Assembly (NCBI RefSeq): GCF_000241325.1
Contig: NZ_BAEI01000084.1
Coordinates: 1 to 64,000 of the forward strand
Source of the DNA: Gordonia polyisoprenivorans NBRC 16320 = JCM 10675
Lineage (GTDB): Bacteria > Actinomycetota > Actinomycetes > Mycobacteriales > Mycobacteriaceae
Direction: 5' to 3'
Length of the DNA stretch: 64,000 nucleotides
The notes below the pieces were generated by a model that worked only from the letters and a program-made list of their open reading frames with translations, was not told where the DNA came from and searched no databases. Position numbers and translations under genes: made by a program. Position 1 is the first letter of the stretch, and each line of letters starts with the position of its first letter. Positions 9,269 through 18,157 of this stretch are shown piece after piece.

Positions 9269-10656
9269 TGGGTGATCACTCCTTTGTCATTCGGTGCCAT
9301 GATCAGATTCCCGATCTGAAGCGTGGTTCCGTCAGGTGTCCGAAAACGTCCGGTCTGCGGGTCGTAGGGAACAGCGATGGTCGATCCCGATGTCGGCCGT
9401 TCGCCCGGCGTGGGTGAGCCACCGGCCACCGGCGCTGCACCGGTCAGGCGGGCCAACATCTGTGGCCAGGTGGACGGTAGGCCGTCCGGGCACTGGGCCA
9501 GATCGGCGGTGCGCACGCTGGGATCGGTGGCGCACGGAGCATTTCGGATACCGCGGACCACCCGTGGATCGTCCTTGGGCAGTGTGCAGTATTCGGTGGC
9601 CGACGGATTCACCGGACTGAGATCGCTGGGATCACGGCGTTGGGTGTCCTGGTATCCCTGTGTACAGGACGGGGGGTTGCTGCTGTTAAATAGTTTGACG
9701 TCGAGATTGCCTTGCCCGGAGAGCAGGTCGCCGGGACTCTGCATACCCCGTTCCATCGCGTTGACCGCGGTGGCAACCGCGGGGTAGACGACCAGGATGT
9801 GTCGCAAACCGGGAACGTTGACGCGCAAGACCTCTCCGGTCGACTGCAAATTGGCCAGCAGAATCGGTAGCGACGGAGTCAGGTCGCGGAGTGTGCCGCT
9901 GAACGTGTCGAAGAAGGGGGCACCGGTGCGCAGCGTCGTCTGAATGGTGTTGTCGCTGAGTGCCAGCTGACGGGTGAAGGTGTCGAGGTTGGTGGCAATC
10001 GCCGAGATCTGGGGGCCGGTGTCGTCGAGTTGGGACAGAACCGGATTGGCGTCGGTGATCAGGCTGGTCGTAGCGCCGAGGTTGCGCTGGGCCTGACCGA
10101 CCAATTGACTGGCCGCGACCAGAGCTTTATTCAGATCCGGACCGACATCGTTCAACGCCACCGACGACTCGTCGACAACAGTGCGCAGCGAGTCCTTCGG
10201 GACCGCTTGGAGGAGCCCGTAGACTTTCTCGATGACCTGGGTGGCCGGGATCGGAATGTTGGTGTTGCTCTGCTGAATACGGGAGCCGTCGGCCAGGTTC
10301 GGTCCGCTTGCGTTGGTGGGCACCAGGTCGATGAACTGCTCGCCGGCGGCCGAGACGCTTCGGACGTACGCCTGGCTGTTGGCCGGAATGTGATTGTCGG
10401 ACTTGATCTGCAAGCGTGCGGTGGCGCCGTTGACCCCGGCATCGAGGCCGGTGACGACGCCCACGTCGACGCCACGGTAGGTGACGAGCGCATTCGGATA
10501 CAGCCCGCCGGCGTCGGCCAGATCTGCGGTGACGGTGTAGGTTCCGATGCCGGTATAGCGTTGGAATCCGCCGTAGGCATACCCGGTGTATCCGACGGCG
10601 CAAATCGCGACGATCGCGAAAACGGCGAGTTGCACTTGTACCAGACGAGATCTCAT
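9244..10656 (-). CDS. Mce-family substrate-binding protein, MceF type
   Basis: 470 residues: an N-terminal membrane anchor (LAVFAIVAICAVGYTGYAYG), an MCE/MlaD domain at about 38-115 (TADLADAGGLYPNALVTYRG, DVGVVTGLD), a long helical region and a low-complexity Pro/Gly/Thr tail. Mce proteins form a heterohexameric tunnel that carries hydrophobic substrates across the cell envelope. It is the sixth mce gene in the operon, the usual place of mceF, and its ATG overlaps the mceE stop by 4 bases. Substrate cannot be read from sequence. Confidence 0.9.
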   Translation of the reverse strand: MRSRLVQVQLAVFAIVAICAVGYTGYAYGGFQRYTGIGTYTVTADLADAGGLYPNALVTYRGVDVGVVTGLDAGVNGATARLQIKSDNHIPANSQAYVRSVSAAGEQFIDLVPTNASGPNLADGSRIQQSNTNIPIPATQVIEKVYGLLQAVPKDSLRTVVDESSVALNDVGPDLNKALVAASQLVGQAQRNLGATTSLITDANPVLSQLDDTGPQISAIATNLDTFTRQLALSDNTIQTTLRTGAPFFDTFSGTLRDLTPSLPILLANLQSTGEVLRVNVPGLRHILVVYPAVATAVNAMERGMQSPGDLLSGQGNLDVKLFNSSNPPSCTQGYQDTQRRDPSDLSPVNPSATEYCTLPKDDPRVVRGIRNAPCATDPSVRTADLAQCPDGLPSTWPQMLARLTGAAPVAGGSPTPGERPTSGSTIAVPYDPQTGRFRTPDGTTLQIGNLIMAPNDKGVITQWQQLFPR

Positions 10657-11750
10657 CGATGTGTGCCGTTCTGTGTACTCAGCGGAGCGCGCAGCGGGTC
10701 GGCATTGCCGCGTGCCGGTGCCTGGTTCGGGGCGCGGGTGATGCTCGGGATGACGACCTTCGCTAGTTTGTCGGCGCTGATATCCAGGGTGAGAAAGAGA
10801 TTCATGTAATCCCCACGCAGTCCCCGGGATGCTGTGGTGACCGGGAAGGGGATCGTCAGTGCGATCTTGAGTGCCTCGGTGAGGTTCTTTCCGGAGTTGG
10901 CCAGTTGCCCGAGGATCGGGGGCAGGTCGGAGATGTCACCGACCAGGTTGTCACGACTGCGACCGAGTACCCCGGTCGCCGCGTCTCCGAACTGGCCGAG
11001 CGAGGTGAGCATCTGGACCAGTTGGCCTTCCTGTTCGTTGAGGATGTCCAGGGCGGGTTGGATCGAGTCGATGCCGGTGGCGATGGTGTCGGTCTGTGTC
11101 CTTAGCTCGTCACTGAGTTGCGCCAGGCTGTCGAGTGCACGCTGAATGTCATGGCGCTGGTTGGACAGATTCGCGACAAAGGTGTTGAGCCGGGTGACAA
11201 GACTGCGGGAAGCGTCCTCACGACCGTTGACGACGCGATTGAGTTGGCCGGTGATGGTACGCACCAGCTGTAGGCCCGACCCGTTGAGAATCAACGACAG
11301 CGACGACAGCACCTCTTCGACGGCGGGGTACTCGGTGGTGTCCTTGAGTGGAATGCTCATGCCGTCGCGTAGCTGGCCGCGGCCCGGTTGGTCCTGGGGG
11401 AGAACGAGTTCGACGTATTGCGATCCGAATAGGCTCGTCTGGGCCAGCGACGCATCGACATTGGCGGGGACATGTGCGTCGTCGTCGATCTCCAGGACGG
11501 CTTGGGCGATCCAACCGTTGAGTGAGATCGATCGGATGTTGCCCACCGTGGCGTTGTCGAACTTGACAGGTGAATTTCCGACGAGATTCTGCACATCGGA
11601 GAACTGCACGTTGACCCGGTAGGTGTGCGACGACGACGTGTTGCCCGGGAGGGCAAAGGAATTGATCCCGTTGAACGAACATGCCCCACAGGCGCTGACG
11701 GCCAGTAGCGCGCACACCGAGGCCCGCAGTCTGTGCAGTGACGGCTTCAC
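10653..11750 (-). CDS. Mce-family lipoprotein, MceE type
   Basis: About 365 residues. A GTG at 11750 forms a GTGA overlap with the mceD stop and gives a signal peptide ending in VSAC, a lipobox, so the mature protein should be lipid-anchored. This is the known feature of MceE (LprK-like) subunits. An MCE domain follows (YRVNVQFSDVQNLVGNSPVK), then a helical tunnel region. An upstream ATG at 11831 lies within mceD and is not preferred. It is part of the yrbE-mce operon. Confidence 0.88.
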   Translation of the reverse strand: MKPSLHRLRASVCALLAVSACGACSFNGINSFALPGNTSSSHTYRVNVQFSDVQNLVGNSPVKFDNATVGNIRSISLNGWIAQAVLEIDDDAHVPANVDASLAQTSLFGSQYVELVLPQDQPGRGQLRDGMSIPLKDTTEYPAVEEVLSSLSLILNGSGLQLVRTITGQLNRVVNGREDASRSLVTRLNTFVANLSNQRHDIQRALDSLAQLSDELRTQTDTIATGIDSIQPALDILNEQEGQLVQMLTSLGQFGDAATGVLGRSRDNLVGDISDLPPILGQLANSGKNLTEALKIALTIPFPVTTASRGLRGDYMNLFLTLDISADKLAKVVIPSITRAPNQAPARGNADPLRAPLSTQNGTHR

Positions 11751-12889
11751 CGGTGTCCACCTCCTTGAGCGTTGGTCTGTGCAGTGGCCGTCGCAGCGTT
11801 GCGCTGCAATTGTGTGATGGTGGTGCGGCATTGGTCGGCCGGAGCATTCACCGTTGTGAGCAGTGCGCAGATCAGCGAGCGCGGGTCGGGGATGTCGGGT
11901 ATGCCCAGGGCCCCGGTCAGGGAGTTCGCCTTGGGGTCGTAGATGTTGTAGAAGTCCGACAATGCGGTGGGTAGCCCGTGGAGTATCTCTGCCAGTGTGT
12001 CCATCCGGTTGACAAGCAGTCCAGTGATGGTGTTGGCCTTGCCGACGTCACCGACGAGCGCGGCGCGATTGGTGTCGAGGAACGTCTTGACCTGATCGAA
12101 GGTGGTGTTGAGGCTGGTGAGTAACGAGTCGAGTTGCGTGCGATTGTCGGAGAGTACTTCTGAGAAGCCTGCGAGTTGAGTGGTGAAAGCGCCGATCTGC
12201 TGATCGGATTCGGCCAGTGAGGAGGTGACGGTGGAGAGGTTGCGTACCGTGGCGAACAGGTCGTTGCCTCCGTCGTTGAGAGTGGTCGTCGCCTTGGACA
12301 GCTGGGTGAGCGCCTCGCGGAGCAGAGTTCCATTGCCGCGCACCGTTGACGCGCTGGCGTTGAGGAATCGGTTGAGTGAGCCTTGCTGGTCCTGATTCGA
12401 GGGACCGAGATCGTCGGACAGTTGCACCAGTTGCTGTTTGATCTCGTCGAACTCCACCGGGGTTGCGGTGCGATCGATCGGGATCGAACCACCGTCAGCC
12501 ATCTGCGGGCCACCCGTGTAGGCGGGTGCCAGCTGCACATATCGGCCCGAGACGAGGGTGGGAGCAATGATCGCAGCCTGGGCCTGGGCCGGGACGGCAT
12601 ATCCCTTGTCGAGGGTCACGTCGACGCTGACGGCACCGGCGCCCGGTGTGATCTTGTCGACCTTTCCCACGGGAACACCGAGGATCATCACCCGGTCGCC
12701 GACGTAAAGGCCGGCCGAGTTGCGGAAATTGACCGACAGGCGGGTGGCACCGGAACGGGCGATATACATCGCTGTGACGCCGGCGACGACGATCATCGCC
12801 ACCAGTACGATGAGGATCCTGCCGGGGATGGTCGTGGCCACCGAGGTGGCCGATCGCCTCGCGCGGGCGGCTCGTCGGCGTGCGCTCAT
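11747..12889 (-). CDS. Mce-family substrate-binding protein, MceD type
   Basis: 380 residues. A basic N-terminus (RRRAARARR) precedes one membrane segment (ILIVLVAMIVVAGVTAMYI), then an MCE domain with NFRNSAGLYVGDRVMILGVP, and a long alpha-helical segment ending near a cysteine pair (LICALL, DQCRTT). It is a subunit of the Mce tunnel. Fourth mce gene in order; its ATG overlaps the mceC stop by 4 bases, which shows tight translational coupling. Confidence 0.9.
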   Translation of the reverse strand: MSARRRAARARRSATSVATTIPGRILIVLVAMIVVAGVTAMYIARSGATRLSVNFRNSAGLYVGDRVMILGVPVGKVDKITPGAGAVSVDVTLDKGYAVPAQAQAAIIAPTLVSGRYVQLAPAYTGGPQMADGGSIPIDRTATPVEFDEIKQQLVQLSDDLGPSNQDQQGSLNRFLNASASTVRGNGTLLREALTQLSKATTTLNDGGNDLFATVRNLSTVTSSLAESDQQIGAFTTQLAGFSEVLSDNRTQLDSLLTSLNTTFDQVKTFLDTNRAALVGDVGKANTITGLLVNRMDTLAEILHGLPTALSDFYNIYDPKANSLTGALGIPDIPDPRSLICALLTTVNAPADQCRTTITQLQRNAATATAQTNAQGGGHR

Positions 12890-13893
12890 CGAGGGGCTCC
12901 TGGGCTCAGGGGTGTCTGCCCGGGGAGGGTGGCGGGCACGATGTTCTGGAGAAGGACGTTGAAGAAGGGGCCGGTGCCCACCGCTTCACCGAGCTGATAG
13001 GTGAAAGTCTTGAGTCCCGAGATCGATTGATCGATGTTCTGGTAGTTGCGATTGAGGAGATCGAGTACCGAGTTCAACTGATCGAGAGTCGGTTTCATCG
13101 TGGTGCGGACGTCCTGCGACAATCCGGACAGTGCGTCGGAAATCTGTTGAGCCTGCACGATGACCTGATGGATGGTCGTCGCACGCTGGTTCAGCGCCGA
13201 GAACAGCGCCGCACCCTGACCCATCATTGCCGAGATCTGGTTGTTGCGGTCGGCCAGAATCTGGGTGGTCTCTGCAGAGTTCGTCAGCAGGCTGCGTAAT
13301 TGTTGATCACGAGAGGCGATGGTGGTCGACAGCCGCGTCACTCCCTCCAGCGAGCTCCGCAGGTCGTCGGGTAACGCGTTCTGGATGTCGGTGAGCTGGT
13401 CGAGTGCGGCCGACAGCGTGGGCTTGTCGGTGTGCGCCACCCGCTGGGTGAGCTCTTGGAGACTGTTGGTGATGTCATAACCAGAAGTGGTGCGGGTCAA
13501 CGGGATGACGGCGCCGTCCGACAGGGAACCCGCTCCGCTCGGAGTGAGATCGACAAAGCGCTGTCCGAGAGCTGTTTTCACCTTGATGGCAGCAGTCGTG
13601 TCGGTTCCGAGATTCTGCTTGTCGGTCTCCACGTCCATCGTCACACGCACCCGATCTCCGCTGAGTTCGATCTTCTTGACGGTGCCGACCTGCACTCCGG
13701 CGATCATCACCGGGTCGTCGGTCATCAGGCCGCTGGCGTCACCGAACTCGCCGACGATCTTGTCGTGGCTGTTGATCACCGGGATCGAGCGGAAATTGAA
13801 GGCGAGCACCAGCACGGCGACGACAAGCAGCGTTCCGACGATGCCGAGGGTGATGGGGTTGCGTTCGGTCATCGACTTGTGGATGTCGATCAT
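12886..13893 (-). CDS. Mce-family substrate-binding protein, MceC type
   Basis: About 335 residues. Membrane anchor (ITLGIVGTLLVVAVLVLAF), MCE domain (GEFGDASGLMTDDPVMIAGV, QVGTVKKIEL) and a helical region rich in Gln and Asn. The C-terminus is proline-rich. The ATG at 13893 overlaps the mceB stop (ATGA); an ATG three codons upstream at 13902 is possible. Part of the ten-gene yrbE-mce operon and expected to line the periplasmic substrate tunnel. Confidence 0.88.
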   Translation of the reverse strand: MIDIHKSMTERNPITLGIVGTLLVVAVLVLAFNFRSIPVINSHDKIVGEFGDASGLMTDDPVMIAGVQVGTVKKIELSGDRVRVTMDVETDKQNLGTDTTAAIKVKTALGQRFVDLTPSGAGSLSDGAVIPLTRTTSGYDITNSLQELTQRVAHTDKPTLSAALDQLTDIQNALPDDLRSSLEGVTRLSTTIASRDQQLRSLLTNSAETTQILADRNNQISAMMGQGAALFSALNQRATTIHQVIVQAQQISDALSGLSQDVRTTMKPTLDQLNSVLDLLNRNYQNIDQSISGLKTFTYQLGEAVGTGPFFNVLLQNIVPATLPGQTPLSPGAPR

Positions 13894-14903
13894 GGTTGGC
13901 ACCTCGATGCGGGAGCTGTGAACATCGGAGTCTGGTCGGCCTTTCCGGGGCCGTACTTGATCGCGAGCCCGCAGACGAAGAAGTTGACGAAGCTGCCGTA
14001 GGAGGACGCCCGTCCGGTCAGCCGGTAGGTTTCGGGTAGATCCGCCAGGATCGTCGACAGGGTGTCAGCGTTGGCATTCAGGTTGCCCGACAGCCGACCG
14101 AGCTGACCGATGCTGTTGGCCAGATCCGGCCGCACCGAGGTGACGACGTCGCCGAGAGCCACGGTGAGGTCATCGATCTTCACCAGTGAGCCGCTGATCG
14201 AACCACGGTCTTGAGAGAGACCGCGCACCAGGTTGGCCAGTCCGTCGATCAAATCGTCGAACTTCTGATGGCGATTGTTGATCGTCTGGAGCACCTCGTT
14301 GAAGTTGTCGATGATCTTGCCGATCGCCTGGTCGCGGTCGGACAGGGACGTGGTGAGCACGGTCAGTTGGTCGACAAGTGTCGAGACCGCGGTCTCCTGG
14401 CCGTTGAGCACGGCGATCAACGAAGTCGCCAGGCTGTTGGCCTGATTCGGGTCCAGGCCCTGCAGAAGCGGTTTGAATCCGTTGACCACCTGATCGATGT
14501 CGAGCGCCGGGGTCGTGTCGGCCAGCGGTATCTCCCCACCGGGATCGAGCCAGATCATGTCTCCTGCGCCTTGGCGTAACTCGAGGAATCTGTCCCCGAT
14601 GAGATTCTTGTAGCGGATCAGGGCCAGGGTTCCCCGGGTCAAACGGTGGTCCTTGTCGACGGTGAATGTGACGATGGCGTGGCCGGCACCGTCGAGTTCG
14701 ACTCCGCTGACGCTGCCGACCGGTACGCCCGCGATGCGGACCTCCGAGCCGTCGGAGATACCCGATGCCGAGGCGAATACGGCACGATAGCTTTCAGACG
14801 GTCCGAAGCGCAGATTGCCCGCAAGCACTGCGACGAATGCACCGGAGATGAGGGTGATGACGAGGAATGCACCGAGTTTGAGCAAGGTGGCGGTGATCTT
14901 CAT
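13890..14903 (-). CDS. Mce-family substrate-binding protein, MceB type
   Basis: 337 residues with an N-terminal membrane segment (LGAFLVITLISGAFVAVLAG), an MCE domain (AVFASASGISDGSEVRIAGV, PVGSVSGVEL) and helical repeats to the end. Second mce gene of the operon; its ATG overlaps the mceA stop by 4 bases. Function as for the other Mce tunnel subunits. Confidence 0.9.
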   Translation of the reverse strand: MKITATLLKLGAFLVITLISGAFVAVLAGNLRFGPSESYRAVFASASGISDGSEVRIAGVPVGSVSGVELDGAGHAIVTFTVDKDHRLTRGTLALIRYKNLIGDRFLELRQGAGDMIWLDPGGEIPLADTTPALDIDQVVNGFKPLLQGLDPNQANSLATSLIAVLNGQETAVSTLVDQLTVLTTSLSDRDQAIGKIIDNFNEVLQTINNRHQKFDDLIDGLANLVRGLSQDRGSISGSLVKIDDLTVALGDVVTSVRPDLANSIGQLGRLSGNLNANADTLSTILADLPETYRLTGRASSYGSFVNFFVCGLAIKYGPGKADQTPMFTAPASRCQP

Positions 14904-16066
14904 CGGCCCACTCCGTACAGCATCGTGGCCAAGGGATTTCCGACCAGGTCGTCGGGACTGTTGATGGGGCGGTAGGCATCGCTGCCGTCGTCGAAGGCGA
15001 TGTGCGGAGTCGGCGAGGCTGAACTCGCATAACAGCTCGGCGCGGTGCCGGATAGACCGACCTTCGGGAGGTTGTCGGGATAGGTGTACGGCGGATTACC
15101 CATCAGAAGTGTGCTCACCACGTTGAGACCCGGTCGCGCGCTGCCTCCGACTGTTCGCTCGAGATACTGGTTCGTCAGTGCGAGATTCGACAGGAAGCAC
15201 GGGTAGATCGGGCTGAATTCGTTGAGCAGGTTGAGTGGTGCATTGAGGGAGCCCGCCGCTCGCTCGAGAGGGATGCCGCCCCGGACGAAGAGATCCCGGC
15301 CGGCCTGGCCGAAGTCGCTGAAGCTGAGGACGAATGCGGTGAACTGCGCTTGATTGCGGGACAGAGTGCGTGCGGTCACCGACGCCTGTCGCACCGTGAA
15401 CAGCAGTTCCGGTGCGGCAGAGGATAACCGGTCGGCCACACTTGCGCCGACCCGCAGATCTGAACGCAGCGCTCCGAGATAAGGATTGAAATCGCCGAGG
15501 TACTCGTTGAGCTGATCGACCAAGGTACCCACCCGGTTGCCGGTTCCGGCCAAAGCGGTGGACAGATTGGTGGTCACCGTACTGACCCGTTGTGGGTCGA
15601 TCTCTTTCATCACCTCGACCAGGGACGCCAACAGGTCGTTGACTTCGGTCGTCACCCTGGTGGCAGAGATGACGTCACCCCCGGACAGATGCTCGGGGTC
15701 GGAGCTCACGGGAGGGACTAGGGTGACGAACTTCGGACCGAGCAGGGTGGTCGGGTCGATGGCCGCGGTCACATTGGCGGGGATGTGAGCCGCCTGGTCT
15801 GTGTCCATCGCCAAGGCAATGTGAACCGTGTTGTCCTGAAATGTGATTCGGCCAACCTGTCCGACAACGACGCCGTTCAGCTTGACGTCGCTGCCCTTCT
15901 CGAGCATCAACCCGGTGCGGTCGGTGACCAGGGTGACGTCGGTGGTGTCGTTGAATGAGCCCTTGTACAAGCTGATCGACAGAGCGACGGCTCCGATGAT
16001 CGCGACGATCAACAAGAGGCCGAGCGCCACATTGGCGCGGCGGCTGAGTTCGGCGAAATGGTTCAT
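14900..16066 (-). CDS. Mce-family substrate-binding protein, MceA type
   Basis: 388 residues from the ATG at 16066, which overlaps the permease stop codon by one base (TGATG). The open frame continues to 16276 inside the permease gene, but that extension is arginine-rich and not Mce-like. Features: membrane anchor (VALGLLLIVAIIGAVALSI), MCE domain (TLVTDRTGLMLEKGSDVKLN, GQVGRITF) and a long C-terminal helical part. It is the first Mce subunit in the operon, directly after the YrbE permeases. Confidence 0.9.
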   Translation of the reverse strand: MNHFAELSRRANVALGLLLIVAIIGAVALSISLYKGSFNDTTDVTLVTDRTGLMLEKGSDVKLNGVVVGQVGRITFQDNTVHIALAMDTDQAAHIPANVTAAIDPTTLLGPKFVTLVPPVSSDPEHLSGGDVISATRVTTEVNDLLASLVEVMKEIDPQRVSTVTTNLSTALAGTGNRVGTLVDQLNEYLGDFNPYLGALRSDLRVGASVADRLSSAAPELLFTVRQASVTARTLSRNQAQFTAFVLSFSDFGQAGRDLFVRGGIPLERAAGSLNAPLNLLNEFSPIYPCFLSNLALTNQYLERTVGGSARPGLNVVSTLLMGNPPYTYPDNLPKVGLSGTAPSCYASSASPTPHIAFDDGSDAYRPINSPDDLVGNPLATMLYGVGR

Positions 16067-16935
16067 CAGCCCGACACCCGCACTGCGCCCGAGGGGCCGC
16101 CGTAGACTGCCAGACCCACCAGTAGATCGATCAGCATGACCGCGATCAGCGATGTCCGAACCGCTCGTCCCACCGCGACGCCGACGCCGGCCGGCCCACC
16201 GTGAGCGTTGTACCCGTGGTAACAGTGGACACACATGACCACGATCGCCATCAGTAGGACCTTCACCGCCGACCACAAGACGTCTTTGGGGATCAGGAAG
16301 ACGCTGAAGTAGTGGGCGTAGGTGCCACTGGCCTGGCCGTAGAGGACGACGGTGACGAATTGGGTTGCGGTGTAACCCACCAGCAACGAGACGGCATAAA
16401 GCGGGATCACCGCGATCGTGCCGGCGATGAGCCGAGTGGTCACCAGGAAGGGCAACGACGGAATCGACATGGTCTCGAGTGCGTCGATCTCCTCACTCAC
16501 CCGCATTGCTCCGAGTTGTGCGGTGAAACCCGCGCCCACAGTGGCGGTCAACGCGATACCGGCGATGGCCGGGATGGCTTCGCGGGTGTTGAAGAAGGCC
16601 GAGATGAAGCCCGCGAAAGCTCCGAGGCCGATGCGGCCGAGTGACGACGCACCCTGCTGTCCTACCTCGTAACCGACCGCGGTCGAGAGCATTGCGACGA
16701 TCACGACGGTTCCGCCGATGACCGCGAGTGCTCCACTGCCCATGGAGACCTCGGCGAGTAACCGTAGGACTTCGATGCGGTATCGGCGAATTGTTCGGGG
16801 GACGGCGGCGACGGTCTGCGCGTAGAACGAGAGCTGCATGCCCATGCCGTCGAGTACACCGACCGGAATCTCGGTCGCTTTCTGGCTCGCCTCGACAATT
16901 CGGCCGCGTGAGGGACGGCTGTGGATCGTTGTCAT
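16066..16935 (-). CDS. YrbE/MlaE-family permease B of the Mce importer
   Basis: 289 residues, several hydrophobic membrane segments and the MlaE-family signatures GAGFTAQLGAMRVSEEIDAL and NTREAIPAIAGIAL. It should form the inner-membrane channel with YrbEA and use an MceG ATPase. The ATG at 16935 has GGAG about 9 bases ahead and lies 25 bases after the yrbEA stop; the upstream frame to 17073 overlaps that gene and is rejected. Second gene of the operon. Confidence 0.92.
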   Translation of the reverse strand: MTTIHSRPSRGRIVEASQKATEIPVGVLDGMGMQLSFYAQTVAAVPRTIRRYRIEVLRLLAEVSMGSGALAVIGGTVVIVAMLSTAVGYEVGQQGASSLGRIGLGAFAGFISAFFNTREAIPAIAGIALTATVGAGFTAQLGAMRVSEEIDALETMSIPSLPFLVTTRLIAGTIAVIPLYAVSLLVGYTATQFVTVVLYGQASGTYAHYFSVFLIPKDVLWSAVKVLLMAIVVMCVHCYHGYNAHGGPAGVGVAVGRAVRTSLIAVMLIDLLVGLAVYGGPSGAVRVSG

Positions 16936-16960
16936 CGTGATTCTCCGTTGTCGATTCGAC

Positions 16961-17752
16961 TCAGTGCAGAGCGATGGTGGTGATGACCGAATTGGCCAGG
17001 AACAGGAGCAAGAAGGCGAAGACGACCGTTTGGTTGACTGCGTCGCCGACCCCCTTGGGTCCGCCCTTGACATTCAGTCCGAGATGGCAGGCGACGAGTC
17101 CGGCGAGCAGTCCGAATACGCCGGCCTTGATCTCACTGACGAAGAAGTCGGGCAATCCGGTGATCACCGAGATGCTGGTGATGTATTGGCCGGGGGAGGC
17201 TCCCTCGAGATACACGGTGGACACGTAACCGCCGACGATGCCCACCGCAGACACCAGACCATTGAGCAGAATAGCGACCAGCGTCGAAGCGACAACCCTT
17301 GGCACGCAGAGACGTTGGATGGGATCAATACCGAGGACTCGCATCGCGTCGATCTCTTCACGGATGGTGCGTGAACCGAGGTCCGCGCAGATCGCCGTCG
17401 ATCCGGCACCGGCGACGACGAGAACCGTGATCACCGGGCCGATCTCGCGGATGATTGCCACCCCGGCGCCGGCACCGCTGAGGTCGACCGCGCCAACCTG
17501 CGCGAGCAGGATGTTTATCTCGTAGACGAACATCATGCAGAACGGAATGGACATCGCCAAGGCAGGAAAGATGGAGATGGAGGCGATGAACCAGGCCTGG
17601 GCAAGAAATTCTTTGGTCTGGAATCTCGATGTCACGAGGTATCGGAATGTCTCCAGGGACGTGGCGTAGAAGCCCCCCACCGCTTTCGGTAGCACGGTGC
17701 TGCCGCTACACAACGCACGTACTGTCCGGGACGCCGGATCTACCACTGTCAC
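16961..17752 (-). CDS. YrbE/MlaE-family permease A of the Mce importer
   Basis: About 263 residues from a GTG at 17752, chosen because AGAGG lies about 6 bases before it; the open frame to 17911 has no family sequence. The MlaE signature AICADLGSRTIREEIDAMRV and five or so hydrophobic segments are present. First gene of the operon, partner of YrbEB. Nothing in the sequence says whether the operon imports steroids (as mycobacterial Mce4), fatty acids (Mce1) or another lipid; its location between two terpenoid-type P450 cassettes suggests a terpenoid (inference). Confidence 0.9.
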   Translation of the reverse strand: MTVVDPASRTVRALCSGSTVLPKAVGGFYATSLETFRYLVTSRFQTKEFLAQAWFIASISIFPALAMSIPFCMMFVYEINILLAQVGAVDLSGAGAGVAIIREIGPVITVLVVAGAGSTAICADLGSRTIREEIDAMRVLGIDPIQRLCVPRVVASTLVAILLNGLVSAVGIVGGYVSTVYLEGASPGQYITSISVITGLPDFFVSEIKAGVFGLLAGLVACHLGLNVKGGPKGVGDAVNQTVVFAFLLLFLANSVITTIALH

Positions 17753-17877
17753 ACGAAACCTCTTCTGTTCTGCTCCGGGGTCGACGAAGAGCGGGTCAGA
17801 GCGGCAAGAGCCGTGACTCGCACGACGTGGACGTGATCGACGCGAGTCGGACCGGAGTGAATGAGCCGGATCACATA

Positions 17878-17892
17878 TGAACCGGCGGTTCA
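17878..17892. promoter_or_regulatory. Inverted repeat in mce-operon promoter region
   Basis: TGAACC and GGTTCA arms with a 3-base spacer, about 125 bases upstream of the yrbEA start. It could be an operator for the mce operon. It does not match the KstR steroid operator as remembered (AACnnGTT core), so no regulator is proposed. Confidence 0.35.
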
Positions 17893-17923
17893 TCACGCTA
17901 ACCATCGCCACATATCGGCGGAA

Positions 17924-17945
17924 ACCCCCTCACTGGGGATATCGG
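17924..17945. promoter_or_regulatory. Candidate operator A (ACCCCC-N4-TGGGGAT)
   Basis: C-box and G-box arms separated by a short spacer, resembling the C-box/G-box part of the site at 18042-18054 and the TACCCC-GTTTT-GGGGAT site at 27560-27576. It lies in the mce/alcohol dehydrogenase control region and could serve either side. Confidence 0.4.
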
Positions 17946-18034
17946 CGACCCCCCCGCAGAGGGACGATCAGTTTCTGCTGCAGTGGTCTACCGATCTCGA
18001 CGATGTCGATCCCGGTACGCACCGCGCGGGGGGA

Positions 18035-18067
18035 GCACATCACCCCCAATGGGGTGATGTGCGTCAC
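18035..18067 (+). promoter_or_regulatory. Candidate operator B upstream of NDMA-type alcohol dehydrogenase
   Basis: GCACATCACCCC (18035-18046) and GGGGTGATGTGC (18051-18062) form a perfect 12-base inverted repeat with a 4-base loop. The right half runs into GTGATGTGCGTCAC (18054-18067), which is the same element as at 6189 and 27446. It lies about 90 bases before the ATG at 18158. Either a DNA operator or an mRNA leader hairpin is possible; recurrence of the motif favours an operator. Confidence 0.65.
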
Positions 18068-18157
18068 GTCCAGGGTTGCCATCATGAGGCAGGCAATGTC
18101 ACGCATCGGTCCGCTGGCGCCGGTCGCGCGCAATCGTCACAACACAGGGAGATTTGA

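Larger units (their letters stand above)
17753..18157. other. Divergent control region, mce operon / alcohol dehydrogenase
   Basis: About 405 bases between oppositely transcribed units. It holds three symmetrical sites that are listed separately: TGAACC-GGC-GGTTCA at 17878-17892, an ACCCCC-TCAC-TGGGGAT element at 17924-17940, and a 12-base-arm perfect inverted repeat with an overlapping GGTGATGTGCGTCAC at 18035-18067. No gene is seen. The density of sites suggests shared control of import and oxidation. Confidence 0.6.

Noticed and set aside
14900..16276. Long N-terminal extension of MceA
   Set aside because: The extra 70 residues are arginine-rich, overlap yrbEB and lack family features; the ATG at 16066 is coupled to the permease stop.
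7932..17752. Assigning the operon as mce4 (steroid importer)
   Set aside because: No steroid-ring genes such as kshA, hsaC or kstD are seen in the window and the subtype cannot be told by eye.
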